This document shows, one piece after another, positions 1 to 7,547 of a stretch of DNA of 24,573 nt. The stretch lies in contig CAJKFZ010000010.1 in assembly GCA_905199285.1 (NCBI GenBank), forward strand, positions 1 through 24,573, given 5' to 3'. The stretch comes from an uncultured Ruminococcus sp. Lineage in GTDB: Bacteria; Bacillota; Clostridia; Oscillospirales; Ruminococcaceae. How positions within the stretch are numbered: position 1 is the first letter of the stretch; each line of letters starts with the position of its first letter. Position numbers and translations under genes: made by a program. The notes under the pieces are model-generated. The model did not search any database, was not told the DNA's origin, and was given only the letters and a program-made list of their open reading frames with translations.

Positions 1-1
1 G

Positions 2-2059
2 AATCCGCTTCTTGAAAGGCTCTCTTTTTCCGCTATATATCAAAATAATCTTGATGAATTTTTTATGGTTCGTGTCGGTTCGCTCACCGATGCGGCTAAA
101 ACAGATAAAAAGAAGAAGGACAGCCGAACCAATATGACTCCGGCGCAGCAGCTTGACGCTGTTTTTACGGCAGTCCGCAGACTTCAGCCGTCCGTTGAAG
201 AGGCTTACCGCAAAACTATGGGTGAGCTGTCGGAATTCGGCTTTGAACACGTAAGTGTTGAAAATGCCGCAAAGGACGAGCTTGCGTTTTTGGAACTTTA
301 TTTCAAGCGTGAGATAAAGCCGTTTATTTCCGGAATCGTAGTAAACGATGCCCTGCCATTCCCTTTCCTCAAAAATAAGGAGATCTATGCCGCTGTTCAG
401 CTTCATGCGAAAAAGGATGTCGCTATCGGCATTATACCTGTGAACTTTGAAAACCGTGACCGTATGATACCTCTCGGAAACGGCGGAAAACGCTTTGTTC
501 TTGAAGAAGAGGTGGTACTTCATTTTGCTCATCTTATGTTCAAGAATTATAAGGTCATCGACCGTGCGCTTATCAGAGTTACGAGAAATGCCGATATTAT
601 GGTTTCCGGTAAGGGAGCCGACTTCCGTGACCGTATGGAAGAGCTTGTCGCAAACCGCAAAAAGCTTGCGCCTGTCCGTCTTGAAATTTCCGACGATTTT
701 TCCCGTGATGCGCTCGATTACATCTGCAAAAAGCTGAAGATAAAGAATTCCCGTGTTTTTACCTCAAGAATTCCGCTCGATCTTTCTTACCTTTTCGCTC
801 TTCAGGAGCTTGATGAGAACCCAAAGCTTCACTATATCCAGCGTTCGCCGCAGAGACCGGCTTCAATTTCGGAATCAAAATCAATTTTCTCGCAGATAAA
901 GGCAAAGGATATGCTTTTAAGCTATCCCTTTGAATCAATGAGCCTTTCATTCGTGAAGCTTCTTCAGGAAGCTGCCGACGATCCGAAAGTAGCGTCCATA
1001 AAGATAACATTATACCGTCTTGCACGCAACAGCAAGATAATCGCTGCTCTCTGTACTGCCGCAGAACACGGCAAGGATGTTCTTGTCATGATAGAGCTTC
1101 GGGCAAGATTTGACGAGGCTAACAATATCGAGTGGTCTAAAGTACTCCAGAAATCCGGAGTTAAGGTCATTTACGGTCCTAAGGATTTCAAGGCGCATTC
1201 AAAGCTTCTTCTTATCACAAGAAAGGCTCAGGGCGGCGGATATGATTATGTCACCCAGATAGGTACGGGTAACTACAACGAAAAAACTTCCGCTATATAC
1301 ACCGACCTTATGCTCCTTACTGCCGACCGTGCTATTGCCGAGGACGCAGAAGCCGTTTTCAGCGGACTGCTTAACGGAACGTTTGTTGAAAAAACGAACA
1401 AGCTTCTTGTCTCGCCGCTTGCTCTCAGACCGCAGATCCTTGCGATGATGGACGAGCAGATAAAAATCGCTCAGAATGGCGGAAACGGCTATATTGCCGC
1501 TAAGATAAATTCCCTCTGCGATAAGGTCGTTATCGAAAAGCTTGTGGAAGCTTCGCAGGCAGGAGTGAAAATCGACCTCGTTGTAAGAGGAATCTGCTGC
1601 ATTATTCCGCAGGTAGAGGGTTATACCGACAATATCACCGTCAGAAGCATAGTGGGACGTTTTCTTGAACACAGCCGTATTTTCATTTTCGGAAAAGACG
1701 GAAAAGAGCAGAAGATCTATATCGGTTCAGCCGACTATATGAGCAGAAATACTATCCGCCGTGTCGAGGTAGCTGCGCCTGTTGAGGACGAAAAACTGAA
1801 AAAACGTATTCGTGAAATGTTCAGCGTTCTCATGCACGACAACGTTAAGGCTCGTATAATGCAGAATGACGGAACTTACATCCGTGCAGAGCGTTCGGAA
1901 AACGAAGAGGAGCTTAACTCGCAGGAATATTTCTATGAGGAAGCCTACAAAAAGCTTGCCGATAAAAAGGCTCGTCAGGAGCGTATGCGTGTAAATCGTC
2001 AGAAAGGCGCTGCAAAAAGGAATAAAAAAACTTCTGCCAAAAGAAAAAGCAAAGCATAA
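2..2059 (+). CDS. ppk: Polyphosphate kinase 1, 5'-truncated by the window edge
   Basis: Makes inorganic polyphosphate reversibly from the ATP gamma-phosphate (PPK1 family). The reading frame is open from base 2: the 21 codons before the first in-frame ATG (65) encode NPLLERLSFSAIYQNNLDEFF, the conserved PPK1 N-terminal signature, so that ATG is internal and only some 30 residues are missing. 685 residues are visible, against about 690-720 for the family. The two active-site histidines are present: KAHSKLL (His399 of the visible fragment, codon at 1196), the usual phospho-acceptor region, and FLEHSRIF (His557, codon at 1670), followed by IGSADYMSRN. The C-terminus ends in a Lys/Arg-rich tail of about 35 residues beyond the catalytic core, which is unusual and might bind polyphosphate or nucleic acid (inference). 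pssA follows after 18 bp in the same direction, so the two are probably co-transcribed. Confidence 0.96.
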   Translation, partial: NPLLERLSFSAIYQNNLDEFFMVRVGSLTDAAKTDKKKKDSRTNMTPAQQLDAVFTAVRRLQPSVEEAYRKTMGELSEFGFEHVSVENAAKDELAFLELYFKREIKPFISGIVVNDALPFPFLKNKEIYAAVQLHAKKDVAIGIIPVNFENRDRMIPLGNGGKRFVLEEEVVLHFAHLMFKNYKVIDRALIRVTRNADIMVSGKGADFRDRMEELVANRKKLAPVRLEISDDFSRDALDYICKKLKIKNSRVFTSRIPLDLSYLFALQELDENPKLHYIQRSPQRPASISESKSIFSQIKAKDMLLSYPFESMSLSFVKLLQEAADDPKVASIKITLYRLARNSKIIAALCTAAEHGKDVLVMIELRARFDEANNIEWSKVLQKSGVKVIYGPKDFKAHSKLLLITRKAQGGGYDYVTQIGTGNYNEKTSAIYTDLMLLTADRAIAEDAEAVFSGLLNGTFVEKTNKLLVSPLALRPQILAMMDEQIKIAQNGGNGYIAAKINSLCDKVVIEKLVEASQAGVKIDLVVRGICCIIPQVEGYTDNITVRSIVGRFLEHSRIFIFGKDGKEQKIYIGSADYMSRNTIRRVEVAAPVEDEKLKKRIREMFSVLMHDNVKARIMQNDGTYIRAERSENEEELNSQEYFYEEAYKKLADKKARQERMRVNRQKGAAKRNKKTSAKRKSKA

Positions 2060-2077
2060 TATTAAGGACTTAAAAAA

Positions 2078-2722
2078 ATGATTGGTTTCTATAACTATAC
2101 GGTTATTCTTACATACATGAGCCTTATTTCGTCGGTTGCCGGAGTTTTTCTGGCTCTTGGAATAAACGGCTCTTCGCCTAATCCCGAATACGCTATAATC
2201 TGTCTTATGATTTCCGGTCTTTGCGATATGTTCGACGGAAAAGTTGCAAGAACGAAGAAAAACCGCACTGAATGCGAGAAAAAATTCGGAATACAGATAG
2301 ATTCCCTATGCGACGCAGTCTGTTTCGGAGTTCTGCCGTCGGTCATCGGATATTCTGTCGGCATGAAATGCTGGGCGGATATTCCGATTCTGGTGTTCTT
2401 TCCGCTTTGTACAGTTATACGGCTTGCATATTTCAATGTTGCCGAAGAGGAAAGACAAACCAAAACCGACGATACAAGAAAGGTTTATGAAGGACTTCCG
2501 GTTACAAGCGTTGCGCTGATACTGCCTGTTATCTACAGTTTTCACCGTGATATCGGTTCGGATTATTTCCCGATAGTTTACGGCGCTGCGCTTATTCTTA
2601 TCGCATTGGCTTTTATAACGAGATTTAAAGTAAAAAAGCCCGGCATGAAAACAATGCTCTGCTTTATCGGGATAGGAGCAGCCGAGATAATCTGGATGCT
2701 TTATAAAACGAAAACTAAATAA
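2078..2722 (+). CDS. pssA: CDP-diacylglycerol--serine O-phosphatidyltransferase
   Basis: Membrane enzyme joining CDP-diacylglycerol and serine to give phosphatidylserine, the precursor of phosphatidylethanolamine. The CDP-alcohol phosphatidyltransferase signature is intact: D50, D53-G54, A57-R58, G71, D75 and D79 (CDMFDGKVAR...GIQIDSLCD). The spacing between AR and G is 12 residues rather than the textbook 8, which I believe is common in clostridial PssA. Several hydrophobic segments (about residues 10-30, 83-110, 145-200) fit a polytopic inner-membrane protein, and 214 aa is a normal length. An AAGGAC Shine-Dalgarno lies 8 nt before the ATG. It is the last gene of the ppk-pssA unit and is followed by a strong hairpin terminator. 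Confidence 0.93.
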   Translation: MIGFYNYTVILTYMSLISSVAGVFLALGINGSSPNPEYAIICLMISGLCDMFDGKVARTKKNRTECEKKFGIQIDSLCDAVCFGVLPSVIGYSVGMKCWADIPILVFFPLCTVIRLAYFNVAEEERQTKTDDTRKVYEGLPVTSVALILPVIYSFHRDIGSDYFPIVYGAALILIALAFITRFKVKKPGMKTMLCFIGIGAAEIIWMLYKTKTK

Positions 2723-2741
2723 CCGTACATTCATAAAAAGT

Positions 2742-2778
2742 AAAGCCTGAGAAGATTTATTTTCTTCTCAGGCTTTTT
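2742..2778 (+). terminator. Rho-independent terminator after pssA
   Basis: Perfect 14-bp stem AAAGCCTGAGAAGA (2742-2755) pairing with TCTTCTCAGGCTTT (2763-2776), 7-nt loop, ending in a run of five T. The A-rich 5' flank means it may also work in reverse for yjdF, whose stop lies 50 bp away on the other strand. Confidence 0.93.
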
Positions 2779-2825
2779 ATAATTTCATAGACAAATTGGA
2801 ATTTGTGCGAGAATATAACAAGGCA

Positions 2826-3242
2826 TTATCTGCCCCGATGTTTCTCTTTTTTCTTTTGCTGTTTCAGTTCAAATATTCGCTTGGCTTCAGCCAGTTTCTG
2901 CTCTCGGCTTTTTACTTGACGTTCCTGTTTGTTCTGCTCCTGCTGTAATTTCAAAGCCTGCTGAGATTTTGTGCCAATCCCAGTGCTTCGCAACTGTTTT
3001 TTTACATCACGCTGCATTCGCTTTGGATTTCTTGTGGTTTCCTTTACAACAGTTGTTATAGCTGGACTGAATTGCAAGCTGTAATAGTGTTTTAGAATAA
3101 ACTCGTAAACCTCATAATCTTTGGGCTCTGCACCAAATGTCACTTTAGCTACGGATAGCTTTCCGTCTTCAATTTTTTCAAAGACTCCTACCCAGAACGG
3201 TTCATCAAAATACACTGTCAGTTTACCACTTACTTTGCCCAT
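2826..3242 (-). CDS. yjdF: YjdF family protein (DUF2992)
   Basis: 138-aa protein of the YjdF/DUF2992 family. The N-terminal half (KLTVYFDEPFWVGVFEK..DGKLSVAKVTFGAEPKDYEVYEFI) and the highly charged C-terminus (STGIGTKSQQALKL...ELKQQKKKEKHRGR) match what I remember of the Bacillus subtilis protein. The last 70 residues are almost all Lys/Arg/Gln/Glu and probably form a long helix or coiled coil. The biochemical function is unknown. In other Firmicutes the gene sits behind a riboswitch that binds azaaromatic compounds, suggesting a role in handling toxic heteroaromatics. Here it stands alone behind a structured leader (3271-3384). A GGAGGG Shine-Dalgarno (3249-3254) lies 6 nt before the ATG. 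Confidence 0.9.
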   Translation of the reverse strand: MGKVSGKLTVYFDEPFWVGVFEKIEDGKLSVAKVTFGAEPKDYEVYEFILKHYYSLQFSPAITTVVKETTRNPKRMQRDVKKQLRSTGIGTKSQQALKLQQEQNKQERQVKSREQKLAEAKRIFELKQQKKKEKHRGR

Positions 3243-3270
3243 GACAATCCCTCCTTAATTGATTGAAATG

Positions 3271-3384
3271 AGCAAAGAATGGACAACCCGGAGGGGCAGG
3301 TTACTTACCCTGACAAGCAGGACGGTCGGGCTACCTACCGACTCTTGTATGTATCGCTACACACGTTGCGTTTTTATCTTTGCT
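3271..3384 (-). promoter_or_regulatory. Candidate yjdF-motif riboswitch
   Basis: The leader of yjdF folds into a closed multi-branch structure. An 8-bp closing stem pairs AGCAAAGA (minus strand, 3384-3377) with TCTTTGCT (3278-3271). Inside it, going 5'-3' on the minus strand, are GUGUGUA-GCGA-UACAUAC (GNRA-type tetraloop), GUCGG/CCGAC, CCUG/CAGG, and a GGGUAAGUAACCUGCCC element. It ends about 30 nt before the start codon. The yjdF RNA motif is an established azaaromatic-sensing riboswitch class upstream of this gene. I assign it from gene context and visible stems, not from a covariance-model score. Confidence 0.8.
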
Positions 3385-3478
3385 TTTTATATAATCAAGC
3401 CTTAACGGCTGGATTAACAAATTCTGATTGATTGTTGAATAAATATCACAACATACAAAAGATTATACATTCTCATTT

Positions 3479-3766
3479 TCAGATAAATTCATCCGTATGA
3501 GTTATAACGATATCGTCTATAAGAACGAAATCGCTTCGAGGCTCTCTTGGAATCTGCATCGGCTTTTTTACAGTTGTTTTAATTGGATTCGGCTCTGTTA
3601 AAGCTGCGGTCGGAGCTTTGGGTTCTGCTGTTTTCACGACAGGAGATGTCTGTTCTTTAGTCTTTTTTCTTTTTTCAATTTTTGCTATAATAGTCCACAT
3701 AATAATATTTATTACTATAAAGACCACCGCTGCTGCGGCTATTACCATTAATTCTTCTCTGGTCAT
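3479..3766 (-). CDS. Small single-pass membrane protein, unknown function
   Basis: 95 aa, not recognised. Residues about 7-28 form one hydrophobic transmembrane helix (VIAAAAVVFIVINIIMWTII), followed by a basic stop-transfer stretch (KIEKRKKTK), a Pro/Thr/Lys-rich cytosolic linker and an acidic, hydrophobic tail (DFVLIDDIVITHTDEFI). Its start lies only 12 bp after the stop of the PP2C phosphatase gene, so they form an operon and may act together. Thr/Ser sites in the linker could be phosphatase or kinase targets (inference). A yjdF-type leader begins about 95 bp further downstream. Confidence 0.7.
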   Translation of the reverse strand: MTREELMVIAAAAVVFIVINIIMWTIIAKIEKRKKTKEQTSPVVKTAEPKAPTAALTEPNPIKTTVKKPMQIPREPRSDFVLIDDIVITHTDEFI

Positions 3767-3778
3767 TGCTGATGCTCC

Positions 3779-4546
3779 TTAAAATTCTGCTCTGAACATT
3801 GCCGCGGAAATATTATCACGCTCGTTTCTTGCCTTAACAGTTTCGATCAGCTCTCTGATTTTAGCCTGCATCGAGCTTTTGGTCGTAATTCGTTCGGGAG
3901 AAAGAACGCTCAGTATTTCTTGTTCGTTTATAACGTGTCTGAATCCGTCGGAGCAGACCACATAATTTGCTCCGTTTTCGATTGAACCGAACCTGATATC
4001 CGGAGAAACGCTTCCGGTCACTCCTATACACTGAGTAAGCGCATTTCTTCTTGGATCGAGCATTGCCTGCTGAGGAGTCATGCGTCCGGCTTTTATTTCA
4101 CGATTCACAAACGTGTGATCTTCTGTAAGCTGTTTGAGACGATAGGAGAGCTTATAAATGCGGCTGTCTCCCACATGAAATGTCATCATCTGCGAGTTTA
4201 CGGCAAGGATTCCCGTGGCGGTCGTACCCATTTGAAATCCGGTGCGGCTGCCGTAGTCTATAAGCTGCTGATTAAGTTCCTGAAGGCGGTTTGTAACGTT
4301 TTTACCGGCATCCTCCCAGTTCCAGTAGTCGAGTTCGTAAGGAAGCTCGTTATCGAACCACTGAGCAAAGCTTCGTATAACGCTTGCGCTTGCGAGTTCG
4401 CCTTTTGAAAGTCCGCCCATGCCGTCGCATATCATGATAAGAGCTGCTCTTCCCTGACGTGTTCTGGCATTTTTGACGCAGATACTGTCCTGATTTATTT
4501 TTTTTGAAATGCCGATATCAGTATCGGCGGCTGCGATATATTCCAA
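3779..4546 (-). CDS. PP2C-family serine/threonine protein phosphatase
   Basis: Soluble Mn/Mg-dependent protein phosphatase of the PP2C (PPM; Stp/PrpC) type that reverses Hanks-type kinase phosphorylation. Motifs run in order: NQDS (D20), CDGMGG (D41-G42), MGTTATG, HVGDSRIY, LTEDHTFVNRE, CSDGF and RDNISA, so all metal-binding aspartates are present. I choose a TTG start at 4546, preceded on the minus strand by AGAGGGGG with 7-nt spacing. The upstream in-frame ATG (4567) has no ribosome-binding site and would add seven residues containing that Shine-Dalgarno itself. No kinase gene is in the window. It is first in a two-gene unit with the small membrane protein, behind a good SigA promoter at 4625-4653. 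Confidence 0.92.
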   Translation of the reverse strand: MEYIAAADTDIGISKKINQDSICVKNARTRQGRAALIMICDGMGGLSKGELASASVIRSFAQWFDNELPYELDYWNWEDAGKNVTNRLQELNQQLIDYGSRTGFQMGTTATGILAVNSQMMTFHVGDSRIYKLSYRLKQLTEDHTFVNREIKAGRMTPQQAMLDPRRNALTQCIGVTGSVSPDIRFGSIENGANYVVCSDGFRHVINEQEILSVLSPERITTKSSMQAKIRELIETVKARNERDNISAAMFRAEF

Positions 4547-4624
4547 GATTTTTCCCCCTCTGGTCATACTTCTGTAAAGTTGAAACTGAAAACACCGCCG
4601 TAATGTTCAAGTATATTCATATTT

Positions 4625-4653
4625 ATTATACATTATATCAGATTTAAAGTCAA
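4625..4653 (-). promoter_or_regulatory. SigA-type promoter of the PP2C operon
   Basis: Minus strand: TTGACT (4653-4648), 17-nt spacer, TATAAT (4630-4625). The transcript would start near 4618, giving a leader of about 70 nt to the TTG start. Confidence 0.75.
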
Positions 4654-4726
4654 GTGAGGGTAACAGCATTTATTTTCATTAAGATTATATAAGGGAATGC
4701 TGCTCCCAACGGTCGCCCGTATCCTC

Positions 4727-4786
4727 TGTCGGCAATCCGACATCTTCCTACACTTTAGGGAATCAAAGAAACAAAGACCGTTTGAT
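4727..4786. repeat. Dispersed repeat A copy 1, with adjacent hairpin
   Basis: Bases 4759-4786 read on the minus strand as ATCAAnCGGnCTTTGTTTC then TTTGATTCC. The same 28-nt block occurs in the other orientation at 24414-24441 with only two mismatches. A small hairpin TGTCGG-CAAT-CCGACA (4727-4742) sits beside copy 1. The block is non-coding and lies between the PP2C promoter and the GH9 terminator. The rest of the 4568-4864 gap shows no ORF. Confidence 0.65.
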
Positions 4787-4810
4787 GAGCATAACAAAAA
4801 GTAAATCATC

Positions 4811-4846
4811 ATAAAACAAGCTGACGCACATAAAGTACGTCAGCTT
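4811..4846 (-). terminator. Rho-independent terminator after the first GH9 gene
   Basis: Stem AAGCTGACG (4846-4838 on the minus strand) pairs with CGTCAGCTT (4826-4818), loop about 11 nt, followed by TGTTTTAT (4817-4810). It lies about 20 bp past the GH9 stop codon. Confidence 0.85.
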
Positions 4847-4864
4847 GAGCGGGTTGCAATATGA

Positions 4865-7141
4865 TTATGAATAGATCGGAAGACTGCTTATCAGTTCAAG
4901 ACGTAATTTCTGAATAGCAAGAGCATCTTCATTTGTCACGCCGTCTCCGGGAGTGCGGCAATCGGCGTTCATCAGTCCCTGAGTTGTAATGTGAGTAGGA
5001 TCAGAGCCGTTCAGACCGTATTTATCGGGATTTGAAAGCGACTGCATGATGAGAACCGCATCTGACATATCTACCTTGTTGTCGCAGTTTGAATCGCCGT
5101 ATACAACTCCAACCGGGGGATTCTGAGTTGTAGTAGTTGTTGTAGTTGTTGTTGTGGTCGTAGTAGTTGTAGAAGAACTGGATTGAACGGGAGCTTTTCC
5201 GTCGGTATAAACCTTTACGGAATCAATGGTAAAGTTTCCGCAGTCGATCCACCATGTGCCGAATTTAAGCTCTCCGCCGTAGTTATACTGGATAATGCTG
5301 GCTGTTGAAGCAGGAACTTCCCATGTGATAGTTCCGGTATTTCCGCTGAAGGATTTTTCCATATCGGTTCCCTGAGTCCAGTAATCGGGAGCAACGCTTG
5401 TTGATGAACCGAAAGCGCCCTGCCATTTGCCGATATTTCCGCCATTAGAGGAGATTTTAACTTCAACTTTCTGAACCTTTTCGGTTGCGGGAATATTGAA
5501 TTTCGACCATTCCCAGCCAACCATTTTATCGGTTGCATTCTGATCGTAAACGACTTTCTGATTAGGAGTGATCTCGTATTCTCCGGCTTTTCCGTTTGTT
5601 GTAGTAGTTGTGATCGGCTTATTGCCGCCATTTGTAGTAGTTGTTGTGGTAGTGCTGCTTGTCGGAGGAGTTACGATGCTTGAGGAATTATAGATTTTCT
5701 TAACCCCCTCGATAGAAGAAACTGTTGAACCTGTTTTATAAACATCATAAAGACCTGCTGCTGCACCTACGAAAGCGGCGTTATAGTCGATAGTTACTTC
5801 GTTTGCAGTATAGTCCTTAACGGAATCGGTATAGCTTCCGCCCTCGTCTACAGGTCCGCCTACAAGCGCTCCGATAAGAGAATGTCCCTTGCTGCTTATC
5901 TGTGTATTATCGCCCATTTCATCGTAGCTGCTGTATCCGGAAGCTGCTCTGTGGTGAGGATTTTTTGCGGAATTATTTGCAAAACCTACAACGAAGCATA
6001 CCGGAGAAGCTGAGCCTACGCCCTTATTGCCCATGATGTAGTCCATCTGACCTTTTGCCCAATCGTTCAGATTTGCTGCGCCGTGCTTTGTTGCAACAAG
6101 AGCTGTGAGCTGCTGAGCAGCATTGTATCTTGCGCTGCCCCACTGGTTTTCAAAGTAATAATTGCTCGAATTTGCACCATGACCGTTAAGGTAGTCGGTT
6201 ACTTTTTTCCAGTCTGCGGAAGAGCCTGTGATCTCTGCCTGAAGAATTCCTGCGCCCATACTTACGTTATTCCAGCTCATGGTGGAGTAAATTCCCCACT
6301 GACAGCCATCCTGTCCGGATTTTCCCTTACCGGAGGTATTCATATATTCGTTGAGGAAGTTTTTGTAGGTATTATCTTTTGTTGCAAGATAAAGCCAGCC
6401 TGCCGCCCAAGCCTGATCGTCATAGTAATCCCATGAAGCATAGAAATTATTCGGACCGTCTGTTGCGCACTGATTGTATTTTGTGGAAAAGTCGAAAAGA
6501 GCCTTTGCGTATTTAAGGTCCTCGGCGTTGCCGAAATTAACGTAGTTTACGGCAAGGGAAGCCGCATAAGAAGCTGCGATATCGCTTGCGCCGGAAGAAG
6601 TGCTGAAAGTTTTTCTGGTTGCAGGTCCCTGAACTTCCGGAGCGCACCATTCGTCATGATCGCCGTCGCCGTCGCCTATCTGATATACGAAATTAGTAAC
6701 CGTATTTCCGCTGAGAGTAGTGCTGTCCTTAAAGAACTGAGCGAAGTAATCGGTAATATTTTTAAGGTGATCGGTCTGACCTGTTGCATTGAATGCGTCT
6801 TTGAATTCGTAGTAGCTCCAGCCGAGAGTCGAAGCGGAATATCCGGCTGGAAGACCAAATTTAACGTGGTCGCCCGCATCATGGAAACCGCCTTTTACGG
6901 AATCGGATGTATGACAGTTGCTTCTCCAGGAGAGAGCCGTTTTGGCGCTGACCTGATCTCCGCACATATTTGCGTCATAGAAATAGAGAGAATACTGAAG
7001 AAGCTTTGCATAGTCATTACCGGAAGCTGCATCTGCCGTAAATGAGGGAGTTACCGCAGAAAACGGTGCTGTAAGAGCCGAAAGAGCTATTGCTCCGCTT
7101 ACAAACATAGTTTTAATTTTTTTAGAATTTGTTTTTCTCAC
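4865..7141 (-). CDS. Cellulosomal GH9 endoglucanase with accessory module and dockerin
   Basis: Secreted 758-aa cellulase cleaving beta-1,4-glucan by inversion. A signal peptide covers about residues 1-38 (basic start, hydrophobic core, A36-D37-A38). The GH9 catalytic module, about 40-475, has GGFHDAGDHVKF (D88 and D91, catalytic-base region), the NPHHRAA substrate-binding motif and NEVTIDYN with proton-donor E448. A Thr/Pro/Asn linker leads to a beta-rich module at about 520-650, with repeated Trp and WWIDCGNFTIDSVKVYT, probably a carbohydrate-binding module I cannot assign to a family. A second poly-Thr linker precedes the dockerin (about 680-758), with calcium loops DSNCDNKVDMSD and DCRTPGDGVTNED. 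There is no CBM3c after the catalytic domain, unlike processive theme-B GH9 enzymes. The Shine-Dalgarno is weak (AAAGCAG). It is monocistronic, with TATGTACAAA and an inverted repeat upstream. Confidence 0.95.
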   Translation of the reverse strand: MRKTNSKKIKTMFVSGAIALSALTAPFSAVTPSFTADAASGNDYAKLLQYSLYFYDANMCGDQVSAKTALSWRSNCHTSDSVKGGFHDAGDHVKFGLPAGYSASTLGWSYYEFKDAFNATGQTDHLKNITDYFAQFFKDSTTLSGNTVTNFVYQIGDGDGDHDEWCAPEVQGPATRKTFSTSSGASDIAASYAASLAVNYVNFGNAEDLKYAKALFDFSTKYNQCATDGPNNFYASWDYYDDQAWAAGWLYLATKDNTYKNFLNEYMNTSGKGKSGQDGCQWGIYSTMSWNNVSMGAGILQAEITGSSADWKKVTDYLNGHGANSSNYYFENQWGSARYNAAQQLTALVATKHGAANLNDWAKGQMDYIMGNKGVGSASPVCFVVGFANNSAKNPHHRAASGYSSYDEMGDNTQISSKGHSLIGALVGGPVDEGGSYTDSVKDYTANEVTIDYNAAFVGAAAGLYDVYKTGSTVSSIEGVKKIYNSSSIVTPPTSSTTTTTTTNGGNKPITTTTTNGKAGEYEITPNQKVVYDQNATDKMVGWEWSKFNIPATEKVQKVEVKISSNGGNIGKWQGAFGSSTSVAPDYWTQGTDMEKSFSGNTGTITWEVPASTASIIQYNYGGELKFGTWWIDCGNFTIDSVKVYTDGKAPVQSSSSTTTTTTTTTTTTTTTQNPPVGVVYGDSNCDNKVDMSDAVLIMQSLSNPDKYGLNGSDPTHITTQGLMNADCRTPGDGVTNEDALAIQKLRLELISSLPIYS

Positions 7142-7190
7142 ATTATCACACTGCTTTCATAATTATTTGCCCATTAATCGCCTGAAATTC

Positions 7191-7234
7191 ATTATACAAT
7201 GTTTACGCTGCAAAGTTGTAACATTTTGGTTACA
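7191..7234 (-). promoter_or_regulatory. Probable promoter and operator-like inverted repeat of the first GH9 gene
   Basis: On the minus strand a consensus -10 TATAAT lies at 7196-7191. The expected -35 region is occupied by a perfect inverted repeat TGTAAC-N6-GTTACA (7217-7234); TTACAA within it could be a -35 at a long 20-nt spacing. A symmetric element overlapping a poor -35 suits a regulated promoter. The start would be near 7184, giving a leader of about 45 nt. Confidence 0.5.
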
Positions 7235-7264
7235 GAGATATTACAATATGCTTAAAATTAACGG

Positions 7265-7274
7265 TTTGTACATA
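7265..7274 (-). promoter_or_regulatory. Shared TATGTACAAA motif, copy at first GH9 gene
   Basis: TATGTACAAA on the minus strand, 124-133 bp upstream of the GH9 ATG and in gene orientation. The same 10-mer precedes the other two dockerin genes (9821-9830 and 22091-22100). Confidence 0.5.
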
Positions 7275-7318
7275 ATTTCGTCATATTGCTAAAAACGCTG
7301 TTAATAATTTGTGCATTT

Positions 7319-7498
7319 TTAAGGAAGCACTGATTAAATCTTGTGCGTCAGATACGTTGTCAGATTTTTTGTCAGATTGCATAAAAACGATGCAGGCATA
7401 CTGCCGTATGGCAAGAAGTTTTTGTGTGATATGGCGAAAAATCTGCAAGTAGATGACGTACAAAGCCGTCAGGCGTGATTTAATCAGCGCTTCCTTAA
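7319..7498. mobile_element. MITE-like 180-bp element with 22-bp terminal inverted repeats
   Basis: The left end TTAAGGAAGCACTGATTAAATC (7319-7340) is matched by the right end 7477-7498, whose complement reads TTAAGGAAGCGC then TGATTAAATC, with one mismatch in 22. The interior has no credible gene but carries three GTCAGAT units with exact 12-bp spacing (7347, 7359, 7371). TTAA at both outer ends could be part of the repeat or a TTAA target duplication. With the two terminators and promoter it accounts for most of the 405-bp gap between the GH9 genes. Any mobilising transposase must lie elsewhere. Confidence 0.8.
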
Positions 7499-7507
7499 GT
7501 TTTGGCA

Positions 7508-7540
7508 AAATAAAAAGGGAATGCCGGAGCATTCCCCCTT
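7508..7540 (-). terminator. Rho-independent terminator after the second GH9 gene
   Basis: On the minus strand GGGAATGC (7536-7529), loop TCCG, GCATTCCC (7524-7517), then TTTTTATTTT. It is adjacent to the GH9 stop at 7548. Confidence 0.88.
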
Positions 7541-7547
7541 AAATTAT

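Noticed and set aside
1199..1672. 157-codon minus-strand ORF inside ppk
   Set aside because: Antisense shadow of a conserved catalytic region; no start signals.
5100..5180. Trinucleotide-like tract of Thr codons resembling a microsatellite or short tandem repeat
   Set aside because: It is the in-frame poly-Thr linker of a cellulase, with mixed Thr codons; explained by protein architecture. The same holds for 8118-8190.
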